In this document: in pieces, positions 8,366 to 15,317 of the stretch | How positions within the stretch are numbered: position 1 is the first letter of the stretch | Layout of the letters: each line of letters begins with the position of its first letter | Notes under the pieces: generated by a model | The model's database searches: none | Told to the model about the DNA's origin: nothing | What the model saw: the letters and a program-made list of their open reading frames with translations, nothing else | Translations under genes and position numbers: made by a program | Source: Candidatus Izemoplasma sp. | Lineage (GTDB): Bacteria; Bacillota_I; Bacilli_A; Izemoplasmatales; Izemoplasmataceae | Assembly (NCBI GenBank): GCA_007132145.1 | Contig: SLPE01000053.1 | Coordinates: 1-18,580, forward strand | Direction of reading: 5' to 3' | Length of the DNA stretch: 18,580 bases

Positions 8366-9353
8366 AGCCGTGACGAAGATCCGCGCCGCCGCAAAAGCGT
8401 TCTACCGGAAGAACACCGAAGAGAACCTCGTCGCTCAAAGAAGCGAGAAACTCACCCATATCGTCGTGTCCACGATCCGCTATATCCTGCTCATAGGATT
8501 GTGCTTCGTCATCTTGTTCCCGACGATTCAACAAGTGCTCATGGCACTGAGGGCGCCCGAAGACGTGAACAATCCCGCCGTCATCTGGATTCCCGAAACG
8601 TGGTCGTTGATGAACTTGCGCATCGCCACGCTCGTCCTCGATTATTGGAACGCACTGGTGAACACGTTCAAACTGAGTGCGATCTCGACAGTGTTGCAAG
8701 TGGCTTCGACCGCGCTTGCGGGATACGCTTTCGGTCGACTCCATTTCCGTGGCGCGAACATCTTGTTCTTCCTCGTCATCCTCACGATCGTCATCCCGCC
8801 GCAAGCGCTTTCGCTCGCACAGTACTTGTATTTCCGTGAAATCGCGCTCATCGGCAGGGAAGGCTCGATCTATTTGATGAGCGGACTCGGCATGGGCGTC
8901 AGAGCGGGCATCTTCATCTACATCTTCCGCAGTTTCTTCCGCGGACTTCCGCGGGAACTCGAAGAATCAGCGATCATCGACGGCGCGAGCGTCTTCAGAA
9001 CCTTCTTCAACATCATGCTTCCCAACGCCCGCGGCGCCATCGTCACCGTCAGCCTCTTCGCGTTCGTCTGGCAGTGGAACGACGCTTACTATGTCAAGAT
9101 CTTCGAAGTGAGCACGGCAGGGTTTCCGTTGTTGACGATGCGTTTGGTCAATGCCGCGGAAGCGATGTATCCCGCGCTCTTCTACACCGGTGCGCTCGAA
9201 CTCATCGGTCAGAACATCTGGGAAAATCCGCTCTTCTTGGCGCTCATTTCCAACGTCGCGGCGTTGTTGATGATGCTGCCGCTCCTGATCATGTACCTTT
9301 TCGTGCAAAAACAGTTCGTCGAATCGATCGAAAGGACCGGAATCGTCGGTTGA
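8355..9353 (+). CDS. Carbohydrate ABC transporter permease, MalG type (second pair)
   Basis: This 332-residue permease completes the second pair. The start is set by GGAGGG at 8342-8347, seven bases before the ATG at 8355; the frame extends upstream to an ATG at 8280, but that stretch is the out-of-frame end of the preceding gene. After a charged N-terminus comes a first membrane segment (RYILLIGLCFVILFPTIQQV). The EAA loop is at about E201: ELEESAIIDGASVFRTFFN, ending in IMLPNARGA. The C-terminus (QKQFVESIERTGIVG) is the classical MalG-type ending. It belongs to the same CUT1 superfamily as the upstream pair. The substrate is inferred only from context. Confidence 0.92.
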   Translation: MKTEAVTKIRAAAKAFYRKNTEENLVAQRSEKLTHIVVSTIRYILLIGLCFVILFPTIQQVLMALRAPEDVNNPAVIWIPETWSLMNLRIATLVLDYWNALVNTFKLSAISTVLQVASTALAGYAFGRLHFRGANILFFLVILTIVIPPQALSLAQYLYFREIALIGREGSIYLMSGLGMGVRAGIFIYIFRSFFRGLPRELEESAIIDGASVFRTFFNIMLPNARGAIVTVSLFAFVWQWNDAYYVKIFEVSTAGFPLLTMRLVNAAEAMYPALFYTGALELIGQNIWENPLFLALISNVAALLMMLPLLIMYLFVQKQFVESIERTGIVG

Positions 9354-9369
9354 AGACGGGAGAGATTTC

Positions 9370-10020
9370 ATGATTGAAAAACCGTTCTTCGCGAAACTCA
9401 ATACGATCGCCGACTGGATCATCCGCATCATCCTGCTCAATTTCTTTTTGGTCTTTTCGTTGATCACCATCGTGTTGGTCTACCCCGTGTTCTCGGCCGT
9501 CTACAGTCTTTTCGCCGACTATGTGAGAGAAGATGAACCGGGTCTGTTTTCCGGCTTCTGGAAACATTTCAAAAAACGTTTCAAACGTAAACTGACCATC
9601 GGAATCCTCCTTGCGATCATCGCCGTGTTCGCCGTCTTCAACGTCCGCTTCTACGCCACCGCACTCGCCGAAGGCGCCGGCATCGTCTTTCAAATCGGAT
9701 TCGTCGTCACCTTGATGATGTTGATGGGGCTCGTGGTGCTCGTCCTCGTCTCGTTCTCGGTCGTGTACGTCTTTCCGGGGTTGAAATTGCGGATGACGGC
9801 GAGATTGTCCTTGTTGCTGGCGGGTAAGCACGTATTCAGGACCTTTTTGCTCATTTCGGTGATGTTCTTACCGCTTGCGATGTTGACCTTGCCGCTGACG
9901 ACGCTCTTGTTCATGTTCGCGGGCGCATCGCTTCCCGTCTTGCTCAATGTGTTGATTACCAAACCGATGGTATCGTATCTCGAAGGGTTGAAGAGACATG
10001 ACAATCAAAACGGGCATTGA
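9370..10020 (+). CDS. DUF624 (YesL-like) membrane protein
   Basis: This 216-residue integral membrane protein has about five hydrophobic segments. The N-terminal stretch around residues 14-45 (LLNFFLVFSLITIVLVYPVF) and the FWKHFKKRFKRKLTIG segment match the DUF624/YesL pattern. YesL lies in the rhamnogalacturonan gene cluster of Bacillus subtilis, and relatives commonly accompany CUT1 sugar importers; no biochemical role is established. GGGAGAG at 9358-9364 supports the ATG at 9370. Its last 23 bases overlap the start of namZ, the longest overlap in the window, which ties the transport block to the peptidoglycan-sugar block. A helper role for the importer is likely but unproven. Confidence 0.8.
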   Translation: MIEKPFFAKLNTIADWIIRIILLNFFLVFSLITIVLVYPVFSAVYSLFADYVREDEPGLFSGFWKHFKKRFKRKLTIGILLAIIAVFAVFNVRFYATALAEGAGIVFQIGFVVTLMMLMGLVVLVLVSFSVVYVFPGLKLRMTARLSLLLAGKHVFRTFLLISVMFLPLAMLTLPLTTLLFMFAGASLPVLLNVLITKPMVSYLEGLKRHDNQNGH

Positions 10021-11140
10021 ACGTCTCGACACTGTCGCCGGATTGCTTCACAAGAAATCCGTCGGACTGATCACCAACCATACCGGCGTCGACAAGACGA
10101 TGACTTCGTCGATCGACCTTTTGGCGCGAAAGACCCGTCTAAAGGCGCTTTTCGCGCCCGAACACGGTGTTCGCGGCGACAAACAGGCAGGAGAGACCTT
10201 GGCGGATGACATCGACAGGCGTACGGGCTGTCCGGTCCATTCCCTCTACGGAAAGACGAAGCGGCCGACGCCCCGGATGCTCGAACCGCTCGACATCCTC
10301 TGTTACGACATCCAGGATGTCGGAGCGAGATTCTACACGTACATCTACACGATGCTCTACGCCATGGAAGCGGCCAAGGACACCGACATTCCCTTCGTCG
10401 TCTTCGACCGTCCGAATCCGCTCGGCGGGGTTACCGTCGAAGGGACGATGCTCCAAGCGGCATTCACGTCTTTTGTCGGCGAAGCGCCTCTCGTGCAACG
10501 TTACGCGCTCACCATCGGCGAATTGGCCAAGTTTTTCAATGAAACCCGCGGCATCGGCTGCGACCTTCACGTCGTCGAAATCGAAGGGTGGCATCGCGAG
10601 ATGGACGCTCTTGAAACCGATATGCCGTGGATCATGCCGTCACCGAATCTTCCGACACCGCTTTCGGCGTTCGCCTATATCGCGACGTGTCTCCTTGAAG
10701 GAACGAACGTTTCCGAAGGCCGAGGGACGACGAAGCCCTTTGAACTGTTCGGTGCCCCATGGTTGAACGCACACGAAACGATCGAGGCTTTGCGCGCGCA
10801 ATCACATGAAGGGGTGTTGTTGAGGGAGACGGTCTTCGTCCCGACGTTTTCGAAACACGCCGGGGAGCCATGTCGCGGTGTGGAAATGATCCTGACAGAT
10901 CGGAAGAAGTTCAGACCGGCACGTTTCGGGCTCGCGTTGATACATACCCTTGCGGATTTGCATACGGATTTCCTGTTCCTTCCGAGCGCAACGAAACGCG
11001 GGAAGCCGATGATCGACCTCTTGAGCGGAGACGACGACCTACGCAGCGGTCGCCTCGACCTCGAGGCCTTGTTCGCCAAAGAAGCGGACGCGCGTAAGAC
11101 TTATGCATCGATGAAAGCGAGGTATCATTTGTATGCGTGA
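9998..11140 (+). CDS. namZ: NamZ-type exo-beta-N-acetylmuramidase (DUF1343, GH171), cytoplasmic form
   Basis: This 380-residue enzyme belongs to the DUF1343 family, whose Bacillus subtilis member NamZ (YbbC) removes MurNAc from the non-reducing end of peptide-free peptidoglycan chains. Diagnostic motifs run in order: GLITNHTGV (23-31), FAPEHGVRG (52-60, with E55 the likely catalytic acid), YDIQDVGARFYTY (103-115), FDRPNPLGG (136-144), MPSPNLPTP (213-221) and LEGTNVSEGRGTTKPFE (233-249). The protein starts directly with the conserved TGIERLD segment and has no signal peptide, unlike secreted B. subtilis NamZ, so it should act in the cytoplasm on imported glycan. Its ATG lies 23 bases inside the YesL-like gene, and its stop overlaps the nagZ start by eight bases. 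The product MurNAc would feed the kinase and MurQ downstream. Family assignment is firm; the cytoplasmic location is inferred. Confidence 0.92.
   Translation: MTIKTGIERLDTVAGLLHKKSVGLITNHTGVDKTMTSSIDLLARKTRLKALFAPEHGVRGDKQAGETLADDIDRRTGCPVHSLYGKTKRPTPRMLEPLDILCYDIQDVGARFYTYIYTMLYAMEAAKDTDIPFVVFDRPNPLGGVTVEGTMLQAAFTSFVGEAPLVQRYALTIGELAKFFNETRGIGCDLHVVEIEGWHREMDALETDMPWIMPSPNLPTPLSAFAYIATCLLEGTNVSEGRGTTKPFELFGAPWLNAHETIEALRAQSHEGVLLRETVFVPTFSKHAGEPCRGVEMILTDRKKFRPARFGLALIHTLADLHTDFLFLPSATKRGKPMIDLLSGDDDLRSGRLDLEALFAKEADARKTYASMKARYHLYA
11133..11140 (+). other. namZ/nagZ start-stop overlap, ATGNNTGA
   Basis: ATGCGTGA holds the nagZ start and the namZ stop. GAGGT at 11119-11123 lies nine bases upstream. 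The arrangement favours reinitiation by ribosomes ending namZ. Confidence 0.7.
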
Positions 11141-12692
11141 CGAATTCAGCACGTGGACAGCCGCCGACAAGGCCGGTCAATCGATCATGTTCGGGTTCGA
11201 CGGGACCGAAGTCAATGAACACGCGATCCGGATGATTCGCGATTACAAGATCGGCAACGTCATCTTGTTTTCCCGCAACATCGACACGCCTTCACAGTTA
11301 TCCGCCCTCGTCGCCGAATTGCATGAACTCGGTCGCAAACACTTACGCGCCCCGTTATTCGTGGCCATCGACCAAGAAGGCGGCATGGTCACGAGAATCC
11401 TTCGCGGTGCGACATTCTTCCCCGGTGCGATGACGATTGCGGCGAGCGGTGACCCCGCCAACGCCGAAATCGTCGGACGTCATATGGGTGAAGAGTTGCG
11501 CGCTTTCGGCATCAACATGAATCTCGCCCCCGTCCTCGACGTCAACAACAATCCCCGTAATCCCGTCATCGGTGTCAGGAGTTTCGGGGATGATCCTGCA
11601 TCCGTCGCCGAATACGGCGGCCGGTTCATCGACGGCTTGCAAGCGAACGTCGTCGCGACCGCTAAGCATTTTCCCGGTCACGGAGACACCCATGTCGATT
11701 CGCATCTCGACAATCCTGTCGTCGATGTCGACTTGAAGCGGCTTCACGCCATCGAACTCGCCCCCTTCAAAGCGGCCATCGAACGTGGCGTCGCCGCCGT
11801 GATGACGGCGCATGTCGAATACCCCGTCCTCGACGGAGACACCCCCGCGACGCTTTCTTCAAAGATTTTGAACGGCCTCCTCCGTGACGAACTCGCCTTC
11901 GAAGGCGTGATCATCACGGACTGCATGCAGATGCAAGCGATCCAAAAACGCTACAAGACGCCGGAAGCGTCCCGTATGGCCCTTTCCGCGGGCGCCGACA
12001 TCGTCTGTGTCTGTCACAGCGAAACGTTGCAGACGCAAACACAAGCGCGGCTTCTCGAAGCGGTCCGCTCCGGCGAGTTCGACGAAGACCATGTCGATGC
12101 ACGTCTGCGTCGCATCGTCGGCTTGAAACGGCGTTACGCCGTCGAGCGTCTCGAAGACATCGCCACCATCCGCGCCCTCGTTGAAAACCCGAAGACGCGG
12201 GCATTGTCGCAAGCCGTCGTCGATGCGGGCGTGAGTCTCGTCCGCGGGAAACGGCTGAAACTTCGTGAAGACGCCTTGCTCGTATGGATGTTGCCGAAGA
12301 CGACGAGCATCGCCGATGAAACCGCGGATGACCATTTGCACGTCCTCAAGGCCGCGATGCCGTGGCTCGACACGATGGCGCTGCCTTCGGAGCCGTCTTT
12401 GCAAGCCATCGAGGACGCGCGTACCGCCGCGGAAGGAAGAAAGCAAGTCGTCATAGGTTCATACAACGCCGGATTGTACGAAAACCAGCAAAAACTCATC
12501 CGGGCGTTGCACACGACATCGGCCGAATGCCATGTCCTCGCCATGCGGAACCCTTACGACCTCTTCTCCATCCCCGACATCGAGAACTACGTGTGTTTCT
12601 ACGAAATGACGGCGCATTCCGTCGACGCCCTCATCCGATATCTCAAAGGAAGCCTGACCCCTACCGGGGTCTGTCCCGTCGACCATGGCTGA
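11133..12692 (+). CDS. nagZ: NagZ: GH3 beta-N-acetylglucosaminidase, cytoplasmic
   Basis: This 519-residue glycoside hydrolase family 3 enzyme cleaves non-reducing GlcNAc from peptidoglycan fragments. The TIM barrel (about 1-335) shows AIDQEGGMVTRI near residue 90, the NagZ signature KHFPGHGDTHVDSH (178-191) with the catalytic Asp-His pair D185/H187, and the nucleophile D263 in VIITDCMQMQAI. A C-terminal alpha/beta domain (about 336-519) resembles the two-domain layout of Gram-positive NagZ, but the total is shorter than the roughly 640-residue secreted B. subtilis enzyme and has no signal peptide or lipobox. NamZ and NagZ together can strip a MurNAc/GlcNAc chain alternately from its non-reducing end. 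It overlaps both neighbours by eight bases. Confidence 0.94.
   Translation: MRDEFSTWTAADKAGQSIMFGFDGTEVNEHAIRMIRDYKIGNVILFSRNIDTPSQLSALVAELHELGRKHLRAPLFVAIDQEGGMVTRILRGATFFPGAMTIAASGDPANAEIVGRHMGEELRAFGINMNLAPVLDVNNNPRNPVIGVRSFGDDPASVAEYGGRFIDGLQANVVATAKHFPGHGDTHVDSHLDNPVVDVDLKRLHAIELAPFKAAIERGVAAVMTAHVEYPVLDGDTPATLSSKILNGLLRDELAFEGVIITDCMQMQAIQKRYKTPEASRMALSAGADIVCVCHSETLQTQTQARLLEAVRSGEFDEDHVDARLRRIVGLKRRYAVERLEDIATIRALVENPKTRALSQAVVDAGVSLVRGKRLKLREDALLVWMLPKTTSIADETADDHLHVLKAAMPWLDTMALPSEPSLQAIEDARTAAEGRKQVVIGSYNAGLYENQQKLIRALHTTSAECHVLAMRNPYDLFSIPDIENYVCFYEMTAHSVDALIRYLKGSLTPTGVCPVDHG
12685..12692 (+). other. nagZ/kinase start-stop overlap, ATGNNTGA
   Basis: ATGGCTGA contains the kinase start and the nagZ stop, the same form as at the namZ/nagZ junction. 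No strong ribosome site is visible just upstream, which makes translational coupling more likely here. Confidence 0.65.
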
Positions 12693-13611
12693 TTACGTCA
12701 TCGGTGTCGACGGCGGAGGCACGAAAACGCTCGGCGTGCTCTTTGGATCCGACGGAACCGAGCATGCGCGCACCGAAGGCGGATACGCCAACTTCAGCGT
12801 ATGTGCGGATGAAAGCCGCCGACACATCGAAACCGTCATCGACACGCTTCTCGAACAGCTTACCGACGCCGACGCACTGCAATCCATCGTGCTCGGCATC
12901 GCCGGCGTATCGACACTCGACGACCCCCGTGTCTACGAAAAAGCGCTTGCGGACCGATACCGCACACACGTCCATTTGACATCGGACGCGCACATCGCGC
13001 TCCACTCCGTTGCCAATCGCGAAGACCATTCGGTCATCATGATCGTCGGCGGTACCGGAAGCATCATCATGGCCGACGACCTCACCGATGTCCGCATTGT
13101 CGGCGGTACCGGACATCTCCTCGGTGAAGAGGGCTCGGGTTACCACGTCGTCTTGAGCGCTTTGAAACGCCTCATTGCGGAATTCGAAGACAAGCGTCCG
13201 CATTCGAGCTTGTCGAAACGGTTGATGGACGCGCTTGATGCCCGTGACCGCGATGCCGTCGTGAAGAAGGTCTACGGCGGCACGAAACGTGAAATCGCCT
13301 CGTTGGCGAAACGCATCGCTGACGCAGCGAAGGAAAAAGACGACACGGCGATCGCCTTGTTGGAAGAGGAAGGCCGTCATCTCGCCGAGCAGGCGTCGAG
13401 GGCCTATCGGGGATTGACGCGCAAAAAGCCGTTGATCGTCGCAATGAGAGGACAGTTCTTGACCCGGGCACCGCATGTCCGTGAAGCGCTCGTGCGACAC
13501 CTTCGTGCGACCATTGGCGAGTTCTTGGTCGACAACGATCCCGTAGAACCCGTCATGGGCGCTTATCGTTTGGGCAAAAAGATATCGATGAAGAGGTGGG
13601 ACCATGATTGA
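12685..13611 (+). CDS. murK: MurK-like N-acetylmuramic acid / N-acetylglucosamine kinase (BadF family)
   Basis: This 308-residue protein belongs to the BadF/BadG/BcrA/BcrD ATPase family (ASKHA fold) that includes NagK and the Clostridium acetobutylicum MurK, which phosphorylates both MurNAc and GlcNAc at the 6-position. The phosphate-1 motif GVDGGGTKT is at 7-15, an IVGGTGS phosphate-2 type motif lies near 120, and the family-typical GEEGSGY is at 147-153. The C-terminal region ends in DPVEPVMGAYRLG as in relatives, but the usual glycine-rich adenosine strand reads VAMRGQFL (252-259), which is unusual. Its place between nagZ and murQ makes MurNAc-6-phosphate formation the natural role. No PTS transporter (MurP) is present, so unphosphorylated sugars need this kinase. 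MurNAc specificity is inferred from context. Confidence 0.87.
   Translation: MADYVIGVDGGGTKTLGVLFGSDGTEHARTEGGYANFSVCADESRRHIETVIDTLLEQLTDADALQSIVLGIAGVSTLDDPRVYEKALADRYRTHVHLTSDAHIALHSVANREDHSVIMIVGGTGSIIMADDLTDVRIVGGTGHLLGEEGSGYHVVLSALKRLIAEFEDKRPHSSLSKRLMDALDARDRDAVVKKVYGGTKREIASLAKRIADAAKEKDDTAIALLEEEGRHLAEQASRAYRGLTRKKPLIVAMRGQFLTRAPHVREALVRHLRATIGEFLVDNDPVEPVMGAYRLGKKISMKRWDHD
13604..13611 (+). other. Kinase/murQ start-stop overlap, ATGNNTGA
   Basis: ATGATTGA contains the murQ start and the kinase stop. GAGGTGG at 13593-13599 gives murQ a good ribosome site as well, so coupling and direct initiation are both possible. Confidence 0.7.
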
Positions 13612-14506
13612 CATCAACAAAATCTCGACAGAGAAAAGGAACAAGAAGACGAAAAATATCGATTTGGCGTCGACCGGCGAGATTTTGAAGTTGTTGAACG
13701 ACGAAGACAAGACGGTCGCCTTCGCCGTGGAAAAAGCCATTCCTCAAATTACGCGCGTCGTCGACCTCGTGGCCGAGACCTTCCAGTCCGGGGGTCGCCT
13801 CATCTATATCGGTGCCGGAACGAGCGGACGCCTCGGCGTTCTCGACGCCAGCGAGTGTCCACCGACTTTCGGTGTACGCGAAGACATGGTCATCGGCGTC
13901 ATCGCCGGCGGTGAAATGGCGCTCAGACACGCCGTCGAAGAAGCGGAAGACAGCAAAGAACAAGCACACGTCGACCTCAAGGCCCTCGACCTCACCGCCC
14001 GAGACATGGTCATCGGTATCGCCGCGAGCGGGGTGACACCGTATCCGATCGGTGGCATCGAATACGCGAACAGCCTCGGCTGTCGTACGGCTTGCATTAC
14101 GACGAACGACGATTCCGAAATCGCGCGCATCGCCCAGTATCCGATCGAGGCGATCACCGGCGCGGAACCGCTGACGGGATCGACGCGGATGAAATCGGGA
14201 ACGGCGCAAAAACTGATTCTCAACATGATCTCGACCGCGGCGATGGTGAAAATCGGCAAAGTGTATGAAAACCTCATGATCGATGTGCAAATCACCAACA
14301 ACAAATTGACGTCTCGCGCCCAAAGCATCGTCAGCGCCGTCACCGGCGCCGAAGACGATGTCGTCAAGAAGGCGCTCAAGACATACAAGAACGTGAAATG
14401 CGCGATATTCAGCATTCTCACCGGCATCGACGACGAGAAGACGATCCGGGGAATCCTCGAAAAACACAACGGAAACATCCGCGAATCCTTGCGAAACATC
14501 CCTTGA
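13604..14506 (+). CDS. murQ: N-acetylmuramic acid 6-phosphate etherase MurQ
   Basis: This 300-residue SIS-domain lyase/hydrolase cleaves the D-lactyl ether of MurNAc-6-phosphate, giving GlcNAc-6-phosphate and D-lactate. The signature YIGAGTSGRLGVLDASECPP (68-87) carries E84, matching E83 of the E. coli enzyme. E115 in the AVEEAEDS segment matches the second catalytic glutamate (E114 in E. coli), with the same 31-residue spacing. The second phosphate-binding region (AASGVTPYPIGGIEYA) and the late GSTRMKSGTAQKLILNMIS motif are intact. Length and N-terminus (LASTGEILKLLNDEDKTV) are typical. It ends the eight-base-overlap series and is followed after 17 bases by etfB, so the D-lactate it releases is produced beside genes for a 2-hydroxyacid oxidase. 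Confidence 0.97.
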   Translation: MIDINKISTEKRNKKTKNIDLASTGEILKLLNDEDKTVAFAVEKAIPQITRVVDLVAETFQSGGRLIYIGAGTSGRLGVLDASECPPTFGVREDMVIGVIAGGEMALRHAVEEAEDSKEQAHVDLKALDLTARDMVIGIAASGVTPYPIGGIEYANSLGCRTACITTNDDSEIARIAQYPIEAITGAEPLTGSTRMKSGTAQKLILNMISTAAMVKIGKVYENLMIDVQITNNKLTSRAQSIVSAVTGAEDDVVKKALKTYKNVKCAIFSILTGIDDEKTIRGILEKHNGNIRESLRNIP

Positions 14507-14510
14507 ACAC

Positions 14511-14519
14511 AAGAGGTGA
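14511..14519 (+). promoter_or_regulatory. Ribosome binding site deciding the etfB start
   Basis: AAGAGGTGA lies a few bases before the ATG at 14524. The etfB frame stays open upstream to an ATG at 14398, but that part overlaps murQ and encodes an arginine- and histidine-rich stretch unlike EtfB, so 14524 is the start. Confidence 0.7.
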
Positions 14520-14523
14520 AACG

Positions 14524-15315
14524 ATGAAAATCCTCACGTGCATAAAACAAGTCCCCGCCTCTTCGAACGTCGACGTCGATCCGGAAACGGGTGTGCTCAT
14601 CCGTGACGGCAAAAACGTCAAAATGAACCCCTACGACCTCTATGCGCTCGAAACGGCCTACTTGCTCAAAGCGCGCTCCGGCGCACATGTCCATACGGTG
14701 ACGATGGGTCCGCCGAGTGCGGCAGACGTCCTCCGTGAAGCGTTGATGATGGGCTCTGACGGCGCGACGTTGCTCAGCGATCCGCGTTTCGCCGGCGCCG
14801 ACGTCCTCGCCACCGCTTATGCGCTCAGTCAGATGTTGCGGCGGATCGGCTTCGACTTGATCATCTGCGGGAAACAGACGACCGACGGCGACACCGCCCA
14901 GGTCGGGCCGGAAATCGCCGAGTTCCTCGACGTGCCTCACGTCTCCTATGTTCGCGACGTCGATCTTCGCGATGACAAGACGTTGCGCATCAGAACCGTG
15001 GACGACCGGCATGAAGATGTCCTGGATATCAAGCTTCCTTGTCTCATCACCGTCGACAAGGATGCGAACACACCCCGATTGCCCTCGTTCAAGCGGAAAC
15101 GCTCGACGCGCGACATCCGAATCGAGACGTGGACATTGGACGACCTTTCCGACAAAGAAGCGACACATTACGGCCTGCGCGGGTCGCCGACACAAGTGGA
15201 ATCGATCTTCCCTCCCGAAAGACAGGCGACGGGACGGATCCATTCGAATCTTGAAAACCCCGGTAAAACACTGTTCGACATCCTTGTCGAACAAAAATGG
15301 CTGCGTGGGGATTGA
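14524..15315 (+). CDS. etfB: Electron transfer flavoprotein beta subunit (EtfB/LctB-like)
   Basis: This 263-residue protein is the beta subunit of an electron transfer flavoprotein. It begins with the canonical MKILTCIKQVP and continues through MNPYDLYALETAYLLK (34-49) to CGKQTTDGDTAQVGP (115-129), the flavin/AMP-site segment that in this form (K-Q-x-x-D-G-D-T-A-Q-V-G-P) is seen in Etfs of anaerobes, including bifurcating ones. The C-terminal tail (RIHSNLENPGKTLFDILVEQK) would wrap onto EtfA. It takes electrons from a dedicated dehydrogenase and, in confurcating members such as LctB, helps pass them to NAD+ using reduced ferredoxin. Its neighbours etfA and an FAD-linked hydroxyacid dehydrogenase give the LctBCD gene order. 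Bifurcation itself is inferred from context. Confidence 0.93.
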   Translation: MKILTCIKQVPASSNVDVDPETGVLIRDGKNVKMNPYDLYALETAYLLKARSGAHVHTVTMGPPSAADVLREALMMGSDGATLLSDPRFAGADVLATAYALSQMLRRIGFDLIICGKQTTDGDTAQVGPEIAEFLDVPHVSYVRDVDLRDDKTLRIRTVDDRHEDVLDIKLPCLITVDKDANTPRLPSFKRKRSTRDIRIETWTLDDLSDKEATHYGLRGSPTQVESIFPPERQATGRIHSNLENPGKTLFDILVEQKWLRGD

Positions 15316-15317
15316 CG

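Noticed and set aside
12661..13740. Open frame of 359 codons on the - strand
   Set aside because: It is antisense to the kinase and the start of murQ, with no ribosome site or known motif.
14398..14523. Upstream extension of etfB by 42 codons
   Set aside because: It lies over the end of murQ and precedes a good ribosome site. EtfB proteins begin with MKILTCIKQVP, which is at 14524.
14507..14523. Possible terminator or promoter between murQ and etfB
   Set aside because: The gap is 17 bases, contains the etfB ribosome site and has no hairpin or T-run. A promoter inside murQ cannot be excluded but is not visible.
13804..15294. Open frame of 496 codons on the - strand
   Set aside because: It lies opposite murQ and etfB, both of which have complete family motifs. 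Its translation is arginine- and valine-rich with no recognisable domain, as expected for an antisense shadow in this GC range.
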